Of a stretch of 64,000 bases of DNA, positions 42,701-50,622 are shown piece by piece. The first letter of the stretch is position 1; every line of letters begins with the position of its first letter. Source of the stretch: a virus; IMG/VR virus record IMGVR_UViG_3300035670_000112, positions 23,418 through 87,417 of that record; one strand, given 5' to 3'. The notes under the pieces are model-generated. The model was given only the letters and a program-made list of their open reading frames with translations, was not told the origin of the DNA and made no database searches. A program made the position numbers and the translations under genes.

Positions 42701-44082
42701 TTCTGCAGTTCACAGAACTGATTCTGATCGAATCTGTAGGCACGGGCATCGAACTCCACATCGAACTTTCTCTCCACCGTATTGGCAGCAAATAGTATGT
42801 TGTCCTTCTGTGCAAGTGCATGACACTTCTCAAAGAATACGAGTATGGCATTGAAATCACTTTCGGTGATCACCACCTGAGGTTCATTGCCAGTGACAGT
42901 GAATGTAATGGTATCCTGTGTCACAGGTATGTCGACTATCTTCCCTATGAGTGCAGTGGTGTTCGGGGATTCCTTCCGTAGTACCACCAGATCGAGATAC
43001 TGATACGTGGTATCTATATCATCTATGAAGACAGTGAACGACTTGCCTGTTATGATACTGTTGTCATTCCCTGTATATTTGGTGTACCCTCCGAAGATAC
43101 TGTCCTCAAGGATATCTATACTGTTCGAAGTATGTGAATACGAGGTCATTGCACCCTGTGAATTCCTCAGACAGTATGCAACCTGATATACTCCTGTCAC
43201 CAACTGTCCCCCGTTCTGAATACTCTTCAGTGCAGGCTTCTTCAGTGAGGATGTCAATCTCAGATCAAGGTCCTCTGGTCTTGTTGCCATCACCTGAGGA
43301 TCCTTGACATTGATGGATCTCAGAGGATTGAGACGGTCTGTCCAATAGAGTCTCTCAATGATCGAATTCTCCCTTATGCCCTCTATCCCTCCAGGGTTCG
43401 CTATGAGATTCCTCTGGGTCAGATTCAACATGTCGGAGTAGATCAATGTGACCGTAGGTACCATCACAAAAGGATCGTATGACAGTTTCCATATGCTACC
43501 GTAGGAACCTGTTGATGAATTGTCGTTGGTAGTGAAAAGGTAGATGATATCATCTATGAGATGCCAGCCTATGACCTTCTGCATTCCCTGAAAGGGCTGT
43601 ATGCTCAACACAAGGTCAGTATTCTGTACGAGTGTAGATGTATCTATATCGACAATATCGGACGTAGGGGACCATATTCTCAATCGCGAGCCTATCCTTG
43701 CAGTACGCAGATCGAGTGATTGGAACTGAGGCGAGTTCTGAAAACACTCCTCCAACTGATCGAAGAATGCATTGACAGAGCCTGAACCTATGATGGTATT
43801 CCCATATATGATCTGTCCGTTGGACAGTTCTATACCTGGGGAGTACGTCCATGATGGAATGAACGATGTACCCTCCATCTCGAAGGTGAAGATGGCGGGT
43901 ACATCTGGAATGGTAGTAAAATGACTGTTCCCTCTCACATTGGTTATTATGTGATCCGTAGCACCTTCATAGGCGTTGAGTCTCACATCAAGTGCATCCT
44001 CATAGGTTGAACTCTCCTTGAGTGAGTCACTTACATCCTTCACCATCCCCTTATTGAAGGTATTCAAGTGAGTTTCGGTCAT
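39793..44082 (-). CDS. Tail muzzle-like protein, 1,429 aa
   Basis: A 1,429-residue protein whose opening (HLNTFNKGMVKDVSDSLK, then EDALDVRLN) is the pattern of the muzzle protein of crAss-like phages and of P22 gp10-like needle-hub proteins. The body is strand-rich, consistent with a beta-propeller and Ig-like barrel at the tip of the tail. The C-terminus is basic and aromatic. In this family it closes the tail tube and serves as an attachment point for fibres. It overlaps the ring protein gene upstream by four bases. Assignment is by motif and gene order. Confidence 0.7.
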   Translation of the reverse strand: MTETHLNTFNKGMVKDVSDSLKESSTYEDALDVRLNAYEGATDHIITNVRGNSHFTTIPDVPAIFTFEMEGTSFIPSWTYSPGIELSNGQIIYGNTIIGSGSVNAFFDQLEECFQNSPQFQSLDLRTARIGSRLRIWSPTSDIVDIDTSTLVQNTDLVLSIQPFQGMQKVIGWHLIDDIIYLFTTNDNSSTGSYGSIWKLSYDPFVMVPTVTLIYSDMLNLTQRNLIANPGGIEGIRENSIIERLYWTDRLNPLRSINVKDPQVMATRPEDLDLRLTSSLKKPALKSIQNGGQLVTGVYQVAYCLRNSQGAMTSYSHTSNSIDILEDSIFGGYTKYTGNDNSIITGKSFTVFIDDIDTTYQYLDLVVLRKESPNTTALIGKIVDIPVTQDTITFTVTGNEPQVVITESDFNAILVFFEKCHALAQKDNILFAANTVERKFDVEFDARAYRFDQNQFCELQNEQGVSTTYNASQLLQSFGIPETDDAINPDQSNWKFQSDGVTIGGEGPHIRYGFTMESIVADSKTTPYDISHHTFPWKLPWNNGGQNYLGLNDGVTYNVGGFYSDYKSPYTKHLFMGYRRGETYRFSWVPVKDGVEGYAKWIADIKMPDIYEHPTDPNQIFKILEDINGVWQMNVLGVKFDVTLPPSVASKIDGFRIKRVKVNEEDRTILGQGIVHLVRSSTIGGVTTYHPVTHYDSSSGPSGKTFGLNGNGSDIWLTGNPSITFPFGNQQSTTEKSFDLVTFHSPDMLFRQVTDYRSGDKLRVVAGLLPAAITNGNNGPIVQGGGSNTPLMMGIKLYRQAPLNWHLAWYGNHNPNSSFSPNTLINIEETAFCPMGGQVNIASLTYKNEAKEDPNYNAPLCYGTDTMVLKLNSGFYKVQTNSVYGGQLPFSLTRSRQGSYLNYLGATNDCPDKILANYVRPNLAQYGGRGYSARSRNVYISTGCNIVTEGQTTFTNIRVFGGDTFINIFDTLKTLRNFAISANTSDVLNQHATALWYPCENFVNTDLREGYTINGNHGPLGYLYGDATFIPSPDDYPLDYGEDFKYNYLFSEHMDTQRSYPLPASITEVYEHPFRIWASKIKVYGERSDSWRQFDNDTYIDIQGDLGEIRQIINRSNQILAFQRNGVGVASVNERSILNDNSGSGIIIGKSGVLPRYDYISRNVGSRHQFSFAVSPTGIIFFDANTSTFYRHTGEGLSDISSGKIGSWLFANTRGQLQNNDSPVLLGSEYVGMTCTYDSVNGEFLITVFERIGRDPVVYTLAYDDTKDIWVSFRSHTPIMYINDRRSLISPDRNSSPSKLYMHDTGDRGVFYDDPPSTSHVTITVNKDPFIVKIFDNIRWFTEVFDTNGVEISSETFSGLEVANTYQTTGNRTVFSRLMREWKHAIIYAASTKDRIRSHYVKQKFKFLNNNNKEIRLHYVMNLFRKILR

Positions 44083-44816
44083 CTTCTGTATCTACTGTGA
44101 TTTTTTATTACCTGCATTTCACTGGTACTTCTGTACCCTCCAGTGTGATCATCCTCGAATGATACCAGTCTTCTGAACTGATTCGCTATACTTCTTGTCT
44201 TATCCCTGTTGGGAACAAGTGGTTTCGTCTGTGCCTTTCCTACATACCAGTCTCTCTCCTGTTTGAGAAGTTGATATGCCCCTCCCTGTATCTGTCCTCT
44301 CAACAGGAGTCGCATACCTATCCTTTCAGCTACATATGCGGTCGCTGCCTGTTTGAACACCTCGTCATCAGGTACCATCGGATAGCCTCTCTCATCGGTA
44401 GGGAATGCAAGATATGCCATCTCTACCTTCCCTGTTCTGAAATTGGTATATATGTGATCGTCACTCAACTTGTAAGTGAGATCTGCACTGCATGTCATGT
44501 CACGACAACCGTCCACATGTCTTCCGAAATGGAAACTGTCCGTTGAATATCTCATCGGAAGTCCCTCGCAGGTGCGTGTCTGTATTATCCTTACAAGATC
44601 ACATGGCAGTTCCCCTCTGCCGTCCACTATCTCTATATGGGGGCGGTCATTACCGTCCGTTATCCTATCAATGTACTGCATAGGGGCGTTTATAAGGTCA
44701 ATGACACTTCCCACCCATTCTGCAACATCTGTCCAGTCGACCTCAAGTGTGAATCCAGTGTCCCTGTATACACGTTCAACAATGGTCTCCAGACTCACAT
44801 ACTTTCCGTTCAACAT
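44079..44816 (-). CDS. Tail ring protein (P22 gp4/crAss ring-like), 245 aa
   Basis: A 245-residue protein with the arrangement of podovirus tail-accessory ring proteins: an N-terminal helical start (LETIVERVYRDTGF), a strand-rich insert around RGELPCDLVRI, the segment TGKVEMAYLAFPTDERGYPMVPDD in two parts, and C-terminal helices (AERIGMRLLLRGQIQ and YQLLKQERDWYVG). It immediately precedes the muzzle gene, which is where the ring protein contacting the muzzle lies in crAss-like phages. A four-base overlap couples the two. Confidence 0.65.
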   Translation of the reverse strand: MLNGKYVSLETIVERVYRDTGFTLEVDWTDVAEWVGSVIDLINAPMQYIDRITDGNDRPHIEIVDGRGELPCDLVRIIQTRTCEGLPMRYSTDSFHFGRHVDGCRDMTCSADLTYKLSDDHIYTNFRTGKVEMAYLAFPTDERGYPMVPDDEVFKQAATAYVAERIGMRLLLRGQIQGGAYQLLKQERDWYVGKAQTKPLVPNRDKTRSIANQFRRLVSFEDDHTGGYRSTSEMQVIKNHSRYRR

Positions 44817-44817
44817 C

Positions 44818-45090
44818 TTACATCATGTCTATAAGTGAGAATATATCCTCCCTACTCATCTCTTCCTGACGCTCCTCCTTGCTTTCCTCCTTCATGTTCT
44901 CCAGAGGATTGGTCTTAGAGAAGAATCTCCTGACCTCATCTATCCATTCCTCACTGCAATCCTTGCAGTCCCCTTTGGTCTTTGAACCGTACTTGTGTAT
45001 GTTCACAATGAAACCGTTCTCTATCTTCTCCACACTGACCTCTCTTGTGATACCGTCATATGTCTCACTTGTCCTTGTAAGCCCTTCCAT
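44818..45090 (-). CDS. Hypothetical protein, 90 aa, in tail gene block
   Basis: A 90-residue protein with an N-terminal strand region (VEKIENGFIVNIHKYGS), a CKDC pair at about 42-45 and an acidic helical C-terminus. It lies between two tail genes with gaps of one and two bases. Conserved small proteins are usual here in crAss-like phages, but I cannot name a role. Confidence 0.55.
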   Translation of the reverse strand: MEGLTRTSETYDGITREVSVEKIENGFIVNIHKYGSKTKGDCKDCSEEWIDEVRRFFSKTNPLENMKEESKEERQEEMSREDIFSLIDMM

Positions 45091-45092
45091 TC

Positions 45093-45599
45093 TTATCCTT
45101 CAAAAAAATCAACCCTTATCAATGGATCCTTCAATATCCTTGCAAGATCCCTTTTCAACTGTTTGACAGGTACGAACTTGTATCCCCATATGTTATGTGT
45201 ACGTGCCGCACCTTTCAACCATTTGAATTTGAACACGTATCCTCCAGAATGAATGTTCCTGTGGTATACATATCTCTTATTCTCCTTTGCTATAGGGTCC
45301 TCCTTCCAAAGATCGTTGGTGGCCTTATAGTCTATGGCAAGGTTCAACCTACCAGATGCCTTCCTTTTCGGTGAAGGAAGATTCTTCATCACTGCTATCC
45401 TTCCGAGATTGTAAGGTAGTTCCATGAATCTGTTATGCAGTATCATCTCCTCTGCCAATGCACGGTTAAGCTCCGCCACAGCACCGTTCAACACATGCTT
45501 CTTTACAACGAACCCAGAGGATTCCTCTACGGTATCGAGACTTTTCAGGTAGGCCCTGTATAGATCATCCGATCCTATGTCTATGATATTCTTAGCCAT
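45093..45599 (-). CDS. Conserved tail-region protein, 168 aa
   Basis: A 168-residue protein starting MAKNIIDIGSDDLYRAYLK. The start at 45599 is preferred to one at 45650, which would add 17 residues and a longer overlap with the gene upstream. The region GGYVFKFKWLKGAARTHNI and the C-terminal helix PVKQLKRDLARILKD are basic. It sits in the series of ring and connector genes before the muzzle. Probably structural or an assembly factor; no enzymatic motif is visible. Confidence 0.55.
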   Translation of the reverse strand: MAKNIIDIGSDDLYRAYLKSLDTVEESSGFVVKKHVLNGAVAELNRALAEEMILHNRFMELPYNLGRIAVMKNLPSPKRKASGRLNLAIDYKATNDLWKEDPIAKENKRYVYHRNIHSGGYVFKFKWLKGAARTHNIWGYKFVPVKQLKRDLARILKDPLIRVDFFEG

Positions 45600-46302
45600 T
45601 GTCAGAAGGTCTTGCTGAAGGCATTGCAGGGGGTGTATGTGTGGAATCATTGGTAGTATCGGTACCTATCTGATACTTCATCAATACCTGTTTCACCACA
45701 TATTCCTTCATGTACCCCCACATCCAGTCGGTCAATGGATATTGCATGTCATCCGAATAGCATGCCTGTCCTGTGCATAGATTGAATGCTGCCGCCTCAG
45801 TGGGGTCTGCAGCAACCATCCTTATGTTCACGGTGGTCATCATGTTCAACAGAGGATCCTTGGTGACTATGTAGATGTAACCGTTACGGAAGAAGGCTGC
45901 TGCCATCTTTCTGTTGAATCTTCCATTGCCGAAGAACAATGCCTCCCTATATGTCTTGAAACTGAAAGGCTTTCCCAATACATTGATAGGGGATACCCTT
46001 TCTATGGCCTCCCTGTGATGCAGAGCTATCGGTGTAGGTATCCTGTTCTGTGTTCTGAGTATTGTGCATGCGGATGAGAAGTCACAGCACTCCTCCACAG
46101 GTGCCTTTACAAGAGGGACACATCCGAGATCCTGAATGACCTCCTCTGGCACATATCTGTGCTTGTTCATCTCTGCTCTCAACCATATGGATCTCTGATT
46201 GTGTATCAGATCCTTGATAAGTCGCATATCAAGGACATCATCATCATGGATCTCAGGTCTTACAGCCTCTATGATCTGGTATGTCAATTCGTTAAGCGTC
46301 AT
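45592..46302 (-). CDS. Candidate tail ring/collar protein, 236 aa
   Basis: A 236-residue protein beginning MTLNELTYQIIEAVRPE, then DMRLIKDLIHNQRSIWLR, a helical opening common to head-tail and tail ring proteins of crAss-like phages. A beta-rich middle (FKTYREALFFGNGRFNRKM, YIYIVTKD) and a helical segment with YMKEYVVKQVLMKYQIG follow. The C-terminal 25 residues are Ser/Thr/Pro-rich and probably disordered. It overlaps the phosphoesterase gene upstream by 11 bases and the next gene by 8 bases. Confidence 0.55.
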   Translation of the reverse strand: MTLNELTYQIIEAVRPEIHDDDVLDMRLIKDLIHNQRSIWLRAEMNKHRYVPEEVIQDLGCVPLVKAPVEECCDFSSACTILRTQNRIPTPIALHHREAIERVSPINVLGKPFSFKTYREALFFGNGRFNRKMAAAFFRNGYIYIVTKDPLLNMMTTVNIRMVAADPTEAAAFNLCTGQACYSDDMQYPLTDWMWGYMKEYVVKQVLMKYQIGTDTTNDSTHTPPAMPSARPSDNG

Positions 46303-47473
46303 GTCCGTATGTCAGTCTTGATCTGTAGATCTCCTCTCCGTAGAGTTCTGTTATCTCGTAGTCCACTCCTGCAGTACCGCTGCCGAAGTTACTGTGTATC
46401 CATTTTGACGATCCGTACATGCTAAGGTTGTTGACGTAACGGAATCTCTTGGCATATCCAACGGAGGTCTGATGAAGGTCACCCTTCACCACATGGATAT
46501 ATTTTGACCGTATCTGTTTACGGTCTATGTAGTCATTTATGAAGTTCTCTGTCCTTGCATCGAGGAACAAAGGCAGTCCTGCCTTCATATCACTGTCATC
46601 CTTACCGTGACCGAATATGTAGGTGTGATCCCCCATGGTTATATGATCGAGCATCTTTGAGGTCACAAAGGTGTTTACATGGGGATATCTGGTCTGCAGA
46701 TATATCTGAACTGCTCTCAGGGCACCGTGACCCACTGCTCCAGAGTGGTTGTCGTTACTGGTGGCAATGAACCATATGTCCTTTGCAATATCATTCTCTA
46801 TCAGATACTCCATGGTACGCAGTGTGACCTCTATGTAGCAGTCGATCTGCTCCCTTCCAGACATGTTCTGAGGAAGAGTATGCCCTCCACGTACGGTCTG
46901 GCCGTTATTGCCATCAAGGGCATCACCGAGATCATAGAACACGAACTTCTCGAATTTTCCGAACTTCTTCTTCTGATCGAGTATTCTGTCCATCAGACGG
47001 TCATGTCTGTTGAAGATCTCCTCCCTGTCATATATGTTACTGTATATGCTGTTCATGGGATTGGATGCCCCTATATGCTTGTCCGTACTGAATATTGATA
47101 GCATGAGTGAGTTGTGTCCAGAGGATGCCTTCGCAGGTGTATAGCTCGGAACCCCTTTCTCCACTATCTGTCTGATGGAATCCAACAGATCGTTGGATGT
47201 TTCCGTATCCTCATCGCTTATATACGATACACCCATCTTTCCCTCAGGGGTGAACCATACCTTCTTTATTCTCATGTTCTCAGTGAGTGAGTCGGTATCA
47301 TTGGGGTGCATGTACTTGATCTTCTGACGTGCCTCTGCCTGTATCTCCTTCACCTGTTGTTCAGTGGACTCCATTCCGAGCCTTTTCAGTCGGGCACACA
47401 GATCACTTGATGATTTCTTTATCCAACCCTTATGTTCCAAAAGGAACGATAGTATCTCTTCTCTGTATCTCAT
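46292..47473 (-). CDS. Calcineurin-like metallophosphoesterase with N-terminal helical domain
   Basis: A 393-residue protein. Residues 1-55 are a helical, perhaps winged-helix, domain. From about 120 the two-metal phosphoesterase motifs appear in order: D131-x-H133 (STDKHIG), G183-D184-x-x-D187 (LGDALDG), N240-D-N-H243, H289 (FGHGKDD) and G331-D-L-H334. Such enzymes cut phosphodiesters in nucleic acids or nucleotides. All metal ligands seem present, so activity is likely. It is surrounded by tail and lysis genes and coupled to the ring gene, an odd place for a nuclease; it may be a virion component or act late. Confidence 0.75.
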   Translation of the reverse strand: MRYREEILSFLLEHKGWIKKSSSDLCARLKRLGMESTEQQVKEIQAEARQKIKYMHPNDTDSLTENMRIKKVWFTPEGKMGVSYISDEDTETSNDLLDSIRQIVEKGVPSYTPAKASSGHNSLMLSIFSTDKHIGASNPMNSIYSNIYDREEIFNRHDRLMDRILDQKKKFGKFEKFVFYDLGDALDGNNGQTVRGGHTLPQNMSGREQIDCYIEVTLRTMEYLIENDIAKDIWFIATSNDNHSGAVGHGALRAVQIYLQTRYPHVNTFVTSKMLDHITMGDHTYIFGHGKDDSDMKAGLPLFLDARTENFINDYIDRKQIRSKYIHVVKGDLHQTSVGYAKRFRYVNNLSMYGSSKWIHSNFGSGTAGVDYEITELYGEEIYRSRLTYGHDA

Positions 47474-47477
47474 ACGG

Positions 47478-47966
47478 TCATTTTAAAAACACATAGAGTA
47501 TGGTCGCAAAACCCACTCCAACGCAAATACTCCCTCCTATCAGCATCACTTTTCCGTCCGCTGCCTTCTTCCTCAGATCCTTTATCATGAGATCTGCATC
47601 CCTATTCCTCTGAATCTCATTCTTCAGCATGTTCTCCTTTATATCAAGCTGATCCTGAAAGGAAAGTGCATTACGTTGCAGTAGGTCCAATTGTCGGTCA
47701 CAGTCAAGTATGTCGCTACTGTACAGCAGATTGAGGGCTACCAATGAGTCCCTTTCCTCCTGGAGATGCATCCTGTTCTGATGGATCTCCCTTATTATCT
47801 TCATACCTACCTGATCGGTACGCATGAGATACTGTTGTATCAGTGGATCATAGACCAGATCGAGATGATATGTCCTACCATCTTCTGTGGTCCCTGAAAA
47901 TTCCTGACACTCCGCTGATATCCCCTTGAACATCAGCACCAGCAATATCCAAAATAGCCTCCTCAT
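47478..47966 (-). CDS. Spanin-like protein with signal peptide and C-terminal membrane helix
   Basis: A 162-residue protein: signal peptide (MRRLFWILLVLMFKGISA), an extracytoplasmic region, a long coiled coil (about 60-135) and a C-terminal hydrophobic helix (VMLIGGSICVGVGFATILYVFLK in two parts). The cysteine after the signal (AEC) is not a clean lipobox. Its first 92 bases lie inside the 3' end of the preceding gene in another frame, the nested layout of Rz/Rz1 spanin pairs. It would help disrupt the outer membrane at lysis. Confidence 0.55.
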   Translation of the reverse strand: MRRLFWILLVLMFKGISAECQEFSGTTEDGRTYHLDLVYDPLIQQYLMRTDQVGMKIIREIHQNRMHLQEERDSLVALNLLYSSDILDCDRQLDLLQRNALSFQDQLDIKENMLKNEIQRNRDADLMIKDLRKKAADGKVMLIGGSICVGVGFATILYVFLK

Positions 47967-48270
47967 TCTTCTTTTTTAGGTCTTCAATATCCTTCAGGAT
48001 CCTATTCATCTCCCCTTTTCTACCATCTCTGTCCTTCTGAATACGCACTATCTCAATATCCCTCTGTGCAAGAGTGTCCTTGAGAGAATTGAAGTCCTTC
48101 TGAAGGACCCTGTTCTCCTGTGACAGTACGTCTCTCTGAGATTGCAGATGATCGATGTAATTCCATCCTCCGAGCAAAGATACTGCATTTGTCATCAACA
48201 ATCCAAATATGACCATCCAGGCAATGATCTCCCTGTATGTCACAGGCTGTTTGAATACTCCGTTGCTCAT
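47875..48270 (-). CDS. Inner-membrane spanin-like coiled-coil protein (Rz-like)
   Basis: A 131-residue protein with one N-terminal transmembrane helix (IIAWMVIFGLLMTNAVSLLGG in two parts) followed by a continuous coiled coil from about 40 to 110, the topology of an i-spanin. It overlaps the endolysin gene by four bases upstream and the signal-peptide protein by 92 bases downstream. Context and topology together support a lysis role. Confidence 0.62.
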   Translation of the reverse strand: MSNGVFKQPVTYREIIAWMVIFGLLMTNAVSLLGGWNYIDHLQSQRDVLSQENRVLQKDFNSLKDTLAQRDIEIVRIQKDRDGRKGEMNRILKDIEDLKKKNEEAILDIAGADVQGDISGVSGIFRDHRRW

Positions 48271-48890
48271 GATCTTATAAGTGTCTTGAATCTTTCAGTG
48301 AGTTCGATCCTGTGCTGCAGTCCATTCGTTCCCCCATTTATTCTCTTAGTGAGTTCAGTTACAGTGTTCTGGTCAATTCCTCTGTTACAGATACTCCATA
48401 GTCCATTCATCTTGAAGAAATGTCTTGCGCTCTGAAATGCATACTCATCTGCCACTACATCAGGAGTATCGATAAGATCAGGTCTACTGATCCTATCAAA
48501 GAATTCTTGATAATTGTTCCTTCCAGTAAGTTGCAGAGCACCTCTTCCTCTGTATCTCCAACCGTCTCCGCTCAATTCGTCACCGTTCCCCATTCTGTTG
48601 GCGTATACACGGTTTGCGATACGTTCAGGTTGACGCTGATACGCTAAGGCAATGAGCTTGTCCGGAAAGTACTTTTTGAATACGGTCATAAGGCCATCTG
48701 CACTGTAGTTAAGGTTTTCCGTGAAGGTGATGAAGTTGCCTGTCTCATGACAGCATTGCGCGAAGAAGTGTACGGCCTCTGCATCTGTCATTTTCCAGTG
48801 ATCACGTGCTGCTTTCAGTGTATCCTTCCCGAATACCCCGTCATCATTCACTCCTATCTGTCCCTGTAGACAGGCTATTGCTTTGCTCAT
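48267..48890 (-). CDS. GH19 chitinase-fold endolysin
   Basis: A 207-residue enzyme. Residues 10-30 (GQIGVNDDGVFGKDTLKAA) resemble a short peptidoglycan-binding opening. The GH19 core follows: H48-E49-T-G-N-F, then TFTENLNYS with E58, FKKYFPD, RIANRVYANRMGNGDE and WRYRGRGALQLTGRNNY. E49 and E58 are the predicted acid and base. It cleaves peptidoglycan glycan strands at lysis. No signal peptide is present, so it depends on the holin encoded at 50120-50614. It is coupled to the Rz-like gene. Confidence 0.9.
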   Translation of the reverse strand: MSKAIACLQGQIGVNDDGVFGKDTLKAARDHWKMTDAEAVHFFAQCCHETGNFITFTENLNYSADGLMTVFKKYFPDKLIALAYQRQPERIANRVYANRMGNGDELSGDGWRYRGRGALQLTGRNNYQEFFDRISRPDLIDTPDVVADEYAFQSARHFFKMNGLWSICNRGIDQNTVTELTKRINGGTNGLQHRIELTERFKTLIRS

Positions 48891-48920
48891 CTTCCCTGAC
48901 CTGCGTAAGGTTTCTTTCTT

Positions 48921-49061
48921 CTATGCTTGTTTTCGCTTTTGCGATGCCTTCCGAGTTTTATCCTCGTCTTTGGTCTGAAAGTATTTGCAGTCTCTTTCCG
49001 TTTCACAGTCACATTGTATCGGGGCGATCATACACCATCTCACATTTTTGGATCTCTCCAT
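48921..49061 (-). CDS. Small cysteine-containing basic protein, 46 aa
   Basis: A 46-residue frame starting three bases after the stop of the upstream 226-residue gene. The central part has four cysteines (RWCMIAPIQCDCETERDCKYF) and the tail is basic (KASQKRKQA). The position and cysteine pattern suggest a real small gene of the lysis region, perhaps metal-binding. There is no membrane segment. Confidence 0.45.
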   Translation of the reverse strand: MERSKNVRWCMIAPIQCDCETERDCKYFQTKDEDKTRKASQKRKQA

Positions 49062-49064
49062 TCA

Positions 49065-49745
49065 TCAACATGATCTACAGTACCTGTCAAGATATTCCTT
49101 CATGTTGCACATCTGTTGTTCTGAAAGACAACCCGCCCTTGTCACTGAACTGTCCTCTGCGTATGACAGGGTGGTCAGAGTACTGTCGAGAGGTATGTCC
49201 GAAGATGTTATATCAGGTATGACAGGAATGTGATCGACATCGCCCCATGATGAATCATGGTAGATCGTGACAAGTACGCAGGTCGGATCATCACTGTCCA
49301 CCACGGCATTTCCGAACAGTGTACTTGAACCAGTATCCTGTAAAAAATCGTTCATAACGATAGCCAGTTGTTCAACTACTGCCTCCATATCATCCAATAT
49401 ACCATAATTTCCAGAGAAACTTATAGGATCTGTGGACTGATTGCCGTCAAACGATACGAATGGCAGACCAGCATCCACTATGATCAAAGGGACATCATAC
49501 TCATACTCCAGAGGTTCTGGTTCACTGTACTGCAATTTAAGTACAGCCTTGTACCATGTAAGGGAAGAGCTTATCGGAGAACATTGAAGCATCTCAAGGA
49601 ACGATTGAGCCACAAAATCCTTTGTAAGACAGCACAATGCACTCTCATTACCATACTTCAACAGTCTGTCCGTTCTGAGGACACTGGTCGTAAGGCAGCA
49701 TATCCTGTTCGTAGTGTATGCCTTTACTGCTTTCTCTGAACTCAT
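49065..49745 (-). CDS. Hypothetical protein, 226 aa, between holin and endolysin genes
   Basis: A 226-residue soluble protein with cysteines clustered at both ends (TNRICCLTTS, SALCCLTK; CLSEQQMCNMKEYLDRYCRSC at the end, in two parts). The middle is strand-rich and acidic. It overlaps the small signal-peptide gene upstream by four bases. The family is not recognised; the location could fit a structural accessory or lysis-related protein. Confidence 0.5.
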   Translation of the reverse strand: MSSEKAVKAYTTNRICCLTTSVLRTDRLLKYGNESALCCLTKDFVAQSFLEMLQCSPISSSLTWYKAVLKLQYSEPEPLEYEYDVPLIIVDAGLPFVSFDGNQSTDPISFSGNYGILDDMEAVVEQLAIVMNDFLQDTGSSTLFGNAVVDSDDPTCVLVTIYHDSSWGDVDHIPVIPDITSSDIPLDSTLTTLSYAEDSSVTRAGCLSEQQMCNMKEYLDRYCRSC

Positions 49746-49984
49746 TCTTCCCTTCTTTTAGGTCTTTTCAATTCAAGGAACAGTTCCTCGTTCAACTTTG
49801 TCTTCTTCTCCCAATCATAGCTTTCATTGATACGCAGTACATCATAGATGCACATGGTATCCTTTCTGAAAGCCTGAGATACCACTACTGTATCATGGCT
49901 GATCCTCTCGTAGGTCTGAGCAGCAGCTCTCATACTTGGCGCGATAGATGATAGCATCACGCAAAGCCTCATTATATGTTTCAT
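49742..49984 (-). CDS. Small exported protein, nested spanin-like partner, 80 aa
   Basis: An 80-residue protein with an N-terminal signal-like segment (MRLCVMLSSIAPSMRAAA, predicted cut before QTYE) and a charged helical C-terminus. Its first 92 bases overlap the preceding small membrane protein gene in another frame. This repeats the nested arrangement seen at 47478-48270, so the two could form a second spanin-like pair. Confidence 0.45.
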   Translation of the reverse strand: MKHIMRLCVMLSSIAPSMRAAAQTYERISHDTVVVSQAFRKDTMCIYDVLRINESYDWEKKTKLNEELFLELKRPKRREE

Positions 49985-50120
49985 TGATCTCCTGTTTAGC
50001 TTTCAATTCACCCTTGTAAACCGCTCCATCATATATGGAATTGCCTATCCATCCGAGAGCGGGAGCAACCACTCCTATGACCCCGAGTATCTTTGGCCAA
50101 TGTTTTTCCAGCAGTTCCAT
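49893..50120 (-). CDS. Small membrane protein, spanin-like, 75 aa
   Basis: A 75-residue protein with one hydrophobic helix (ILGVIGVVAPALGWIGNSIY) near the N-terminus and a charged helical extracytoplasmic part (KAKQEINETYNEALRDAI). It abuts the holin gene (shared base 50120) and overlaps the following exported protein by 92 bases. Topology fits a short i-spanin or a holin accessory (antiholin-like). Confidence 0.5.
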   Translation of the reverse strand: MELLEKHWPKILGVIGVVAPALGWIGNSIYDGAVYKGELKAKQEINETYNEALRDAIIYRAKYESCCSDLREDQP

Positions 50121-50614
50121 TATGCATCCTTCTTGAACTGCTTCATGATCCTCTCAATGAATGACGCGATGTCAAACCTGTCGTCTATGGCCACAATGTT
50201 CTCAAGTATCGACTTTCCTTCAACAGCCATTAGGAATGAGTAGGCTCCAGTGACTATCCATCCGAATATGTCTACCGACTCACCTTTCACCTGGAAAGAA
50301 TCGAGTCCGTGTACAACGATCAGAAATACACCGTACTGCATAGCCTTTACAACAGTTCTTCTCAATCCGTAAGAAGTGACTGCCTCTTTTTTCTTCAATG
50401 CCTTTGCTACACCAGTGATAAGATCGAGTGCCATGAACACTGTAAGAAACTTTAGAAATTCCCAATCTGCGAACAGGTACTTTTCGGTGAAAGTAAATAA
50501 TGGAGCCACAACGAATGTGACTGCCCATATCTTTATATCAACAAAGTTTGATGCAAACTTTACCGCACAGTCTCTGAAGACCTCCCAATCGTCTATGTTA
50601 TGACCTCTGTTCAT
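50120..50614 (-). CDS. Phage holin (Bacteroidota/TcdE-like holin family)
   Basis: A 164-residue membrane protein with about four hydrophobic segments: VTFVVAPLFTFTEKYLF, FLTVFMALDLITGVAKAL, QYGVFLIVVHGL and IFGWIVTGAYSFLMAVEG. The ALDLITGVAKALKKKEAVTS motif and TVVKAMQY after it are typical of the toxin-secretion/lysis holin family. It permeabilises the inner membrane to release the GH19 endolysin. The N-terminal 30 residues are cytoplasmic. It begins the lysis block, just downstream of the fibre genes. Confidence 0.8.
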   Translation of the reverse strand: MNRGHNIDDWEVFRDCAVKFASNFVDIKIWAVTFVVAPLFTFTEKYLFADWEFLKFLTVFMALDLITGVAKALKKKEAVTSYGLRRTVVKAMQYGVFLIVVHGLDSFQVKGESVDIFGWIVTGAYSFLMAVEGKSILENIVAIDDRFDIASFIERIMKQFKKDA

Positions 50615-50622
50615 TTACCGTA

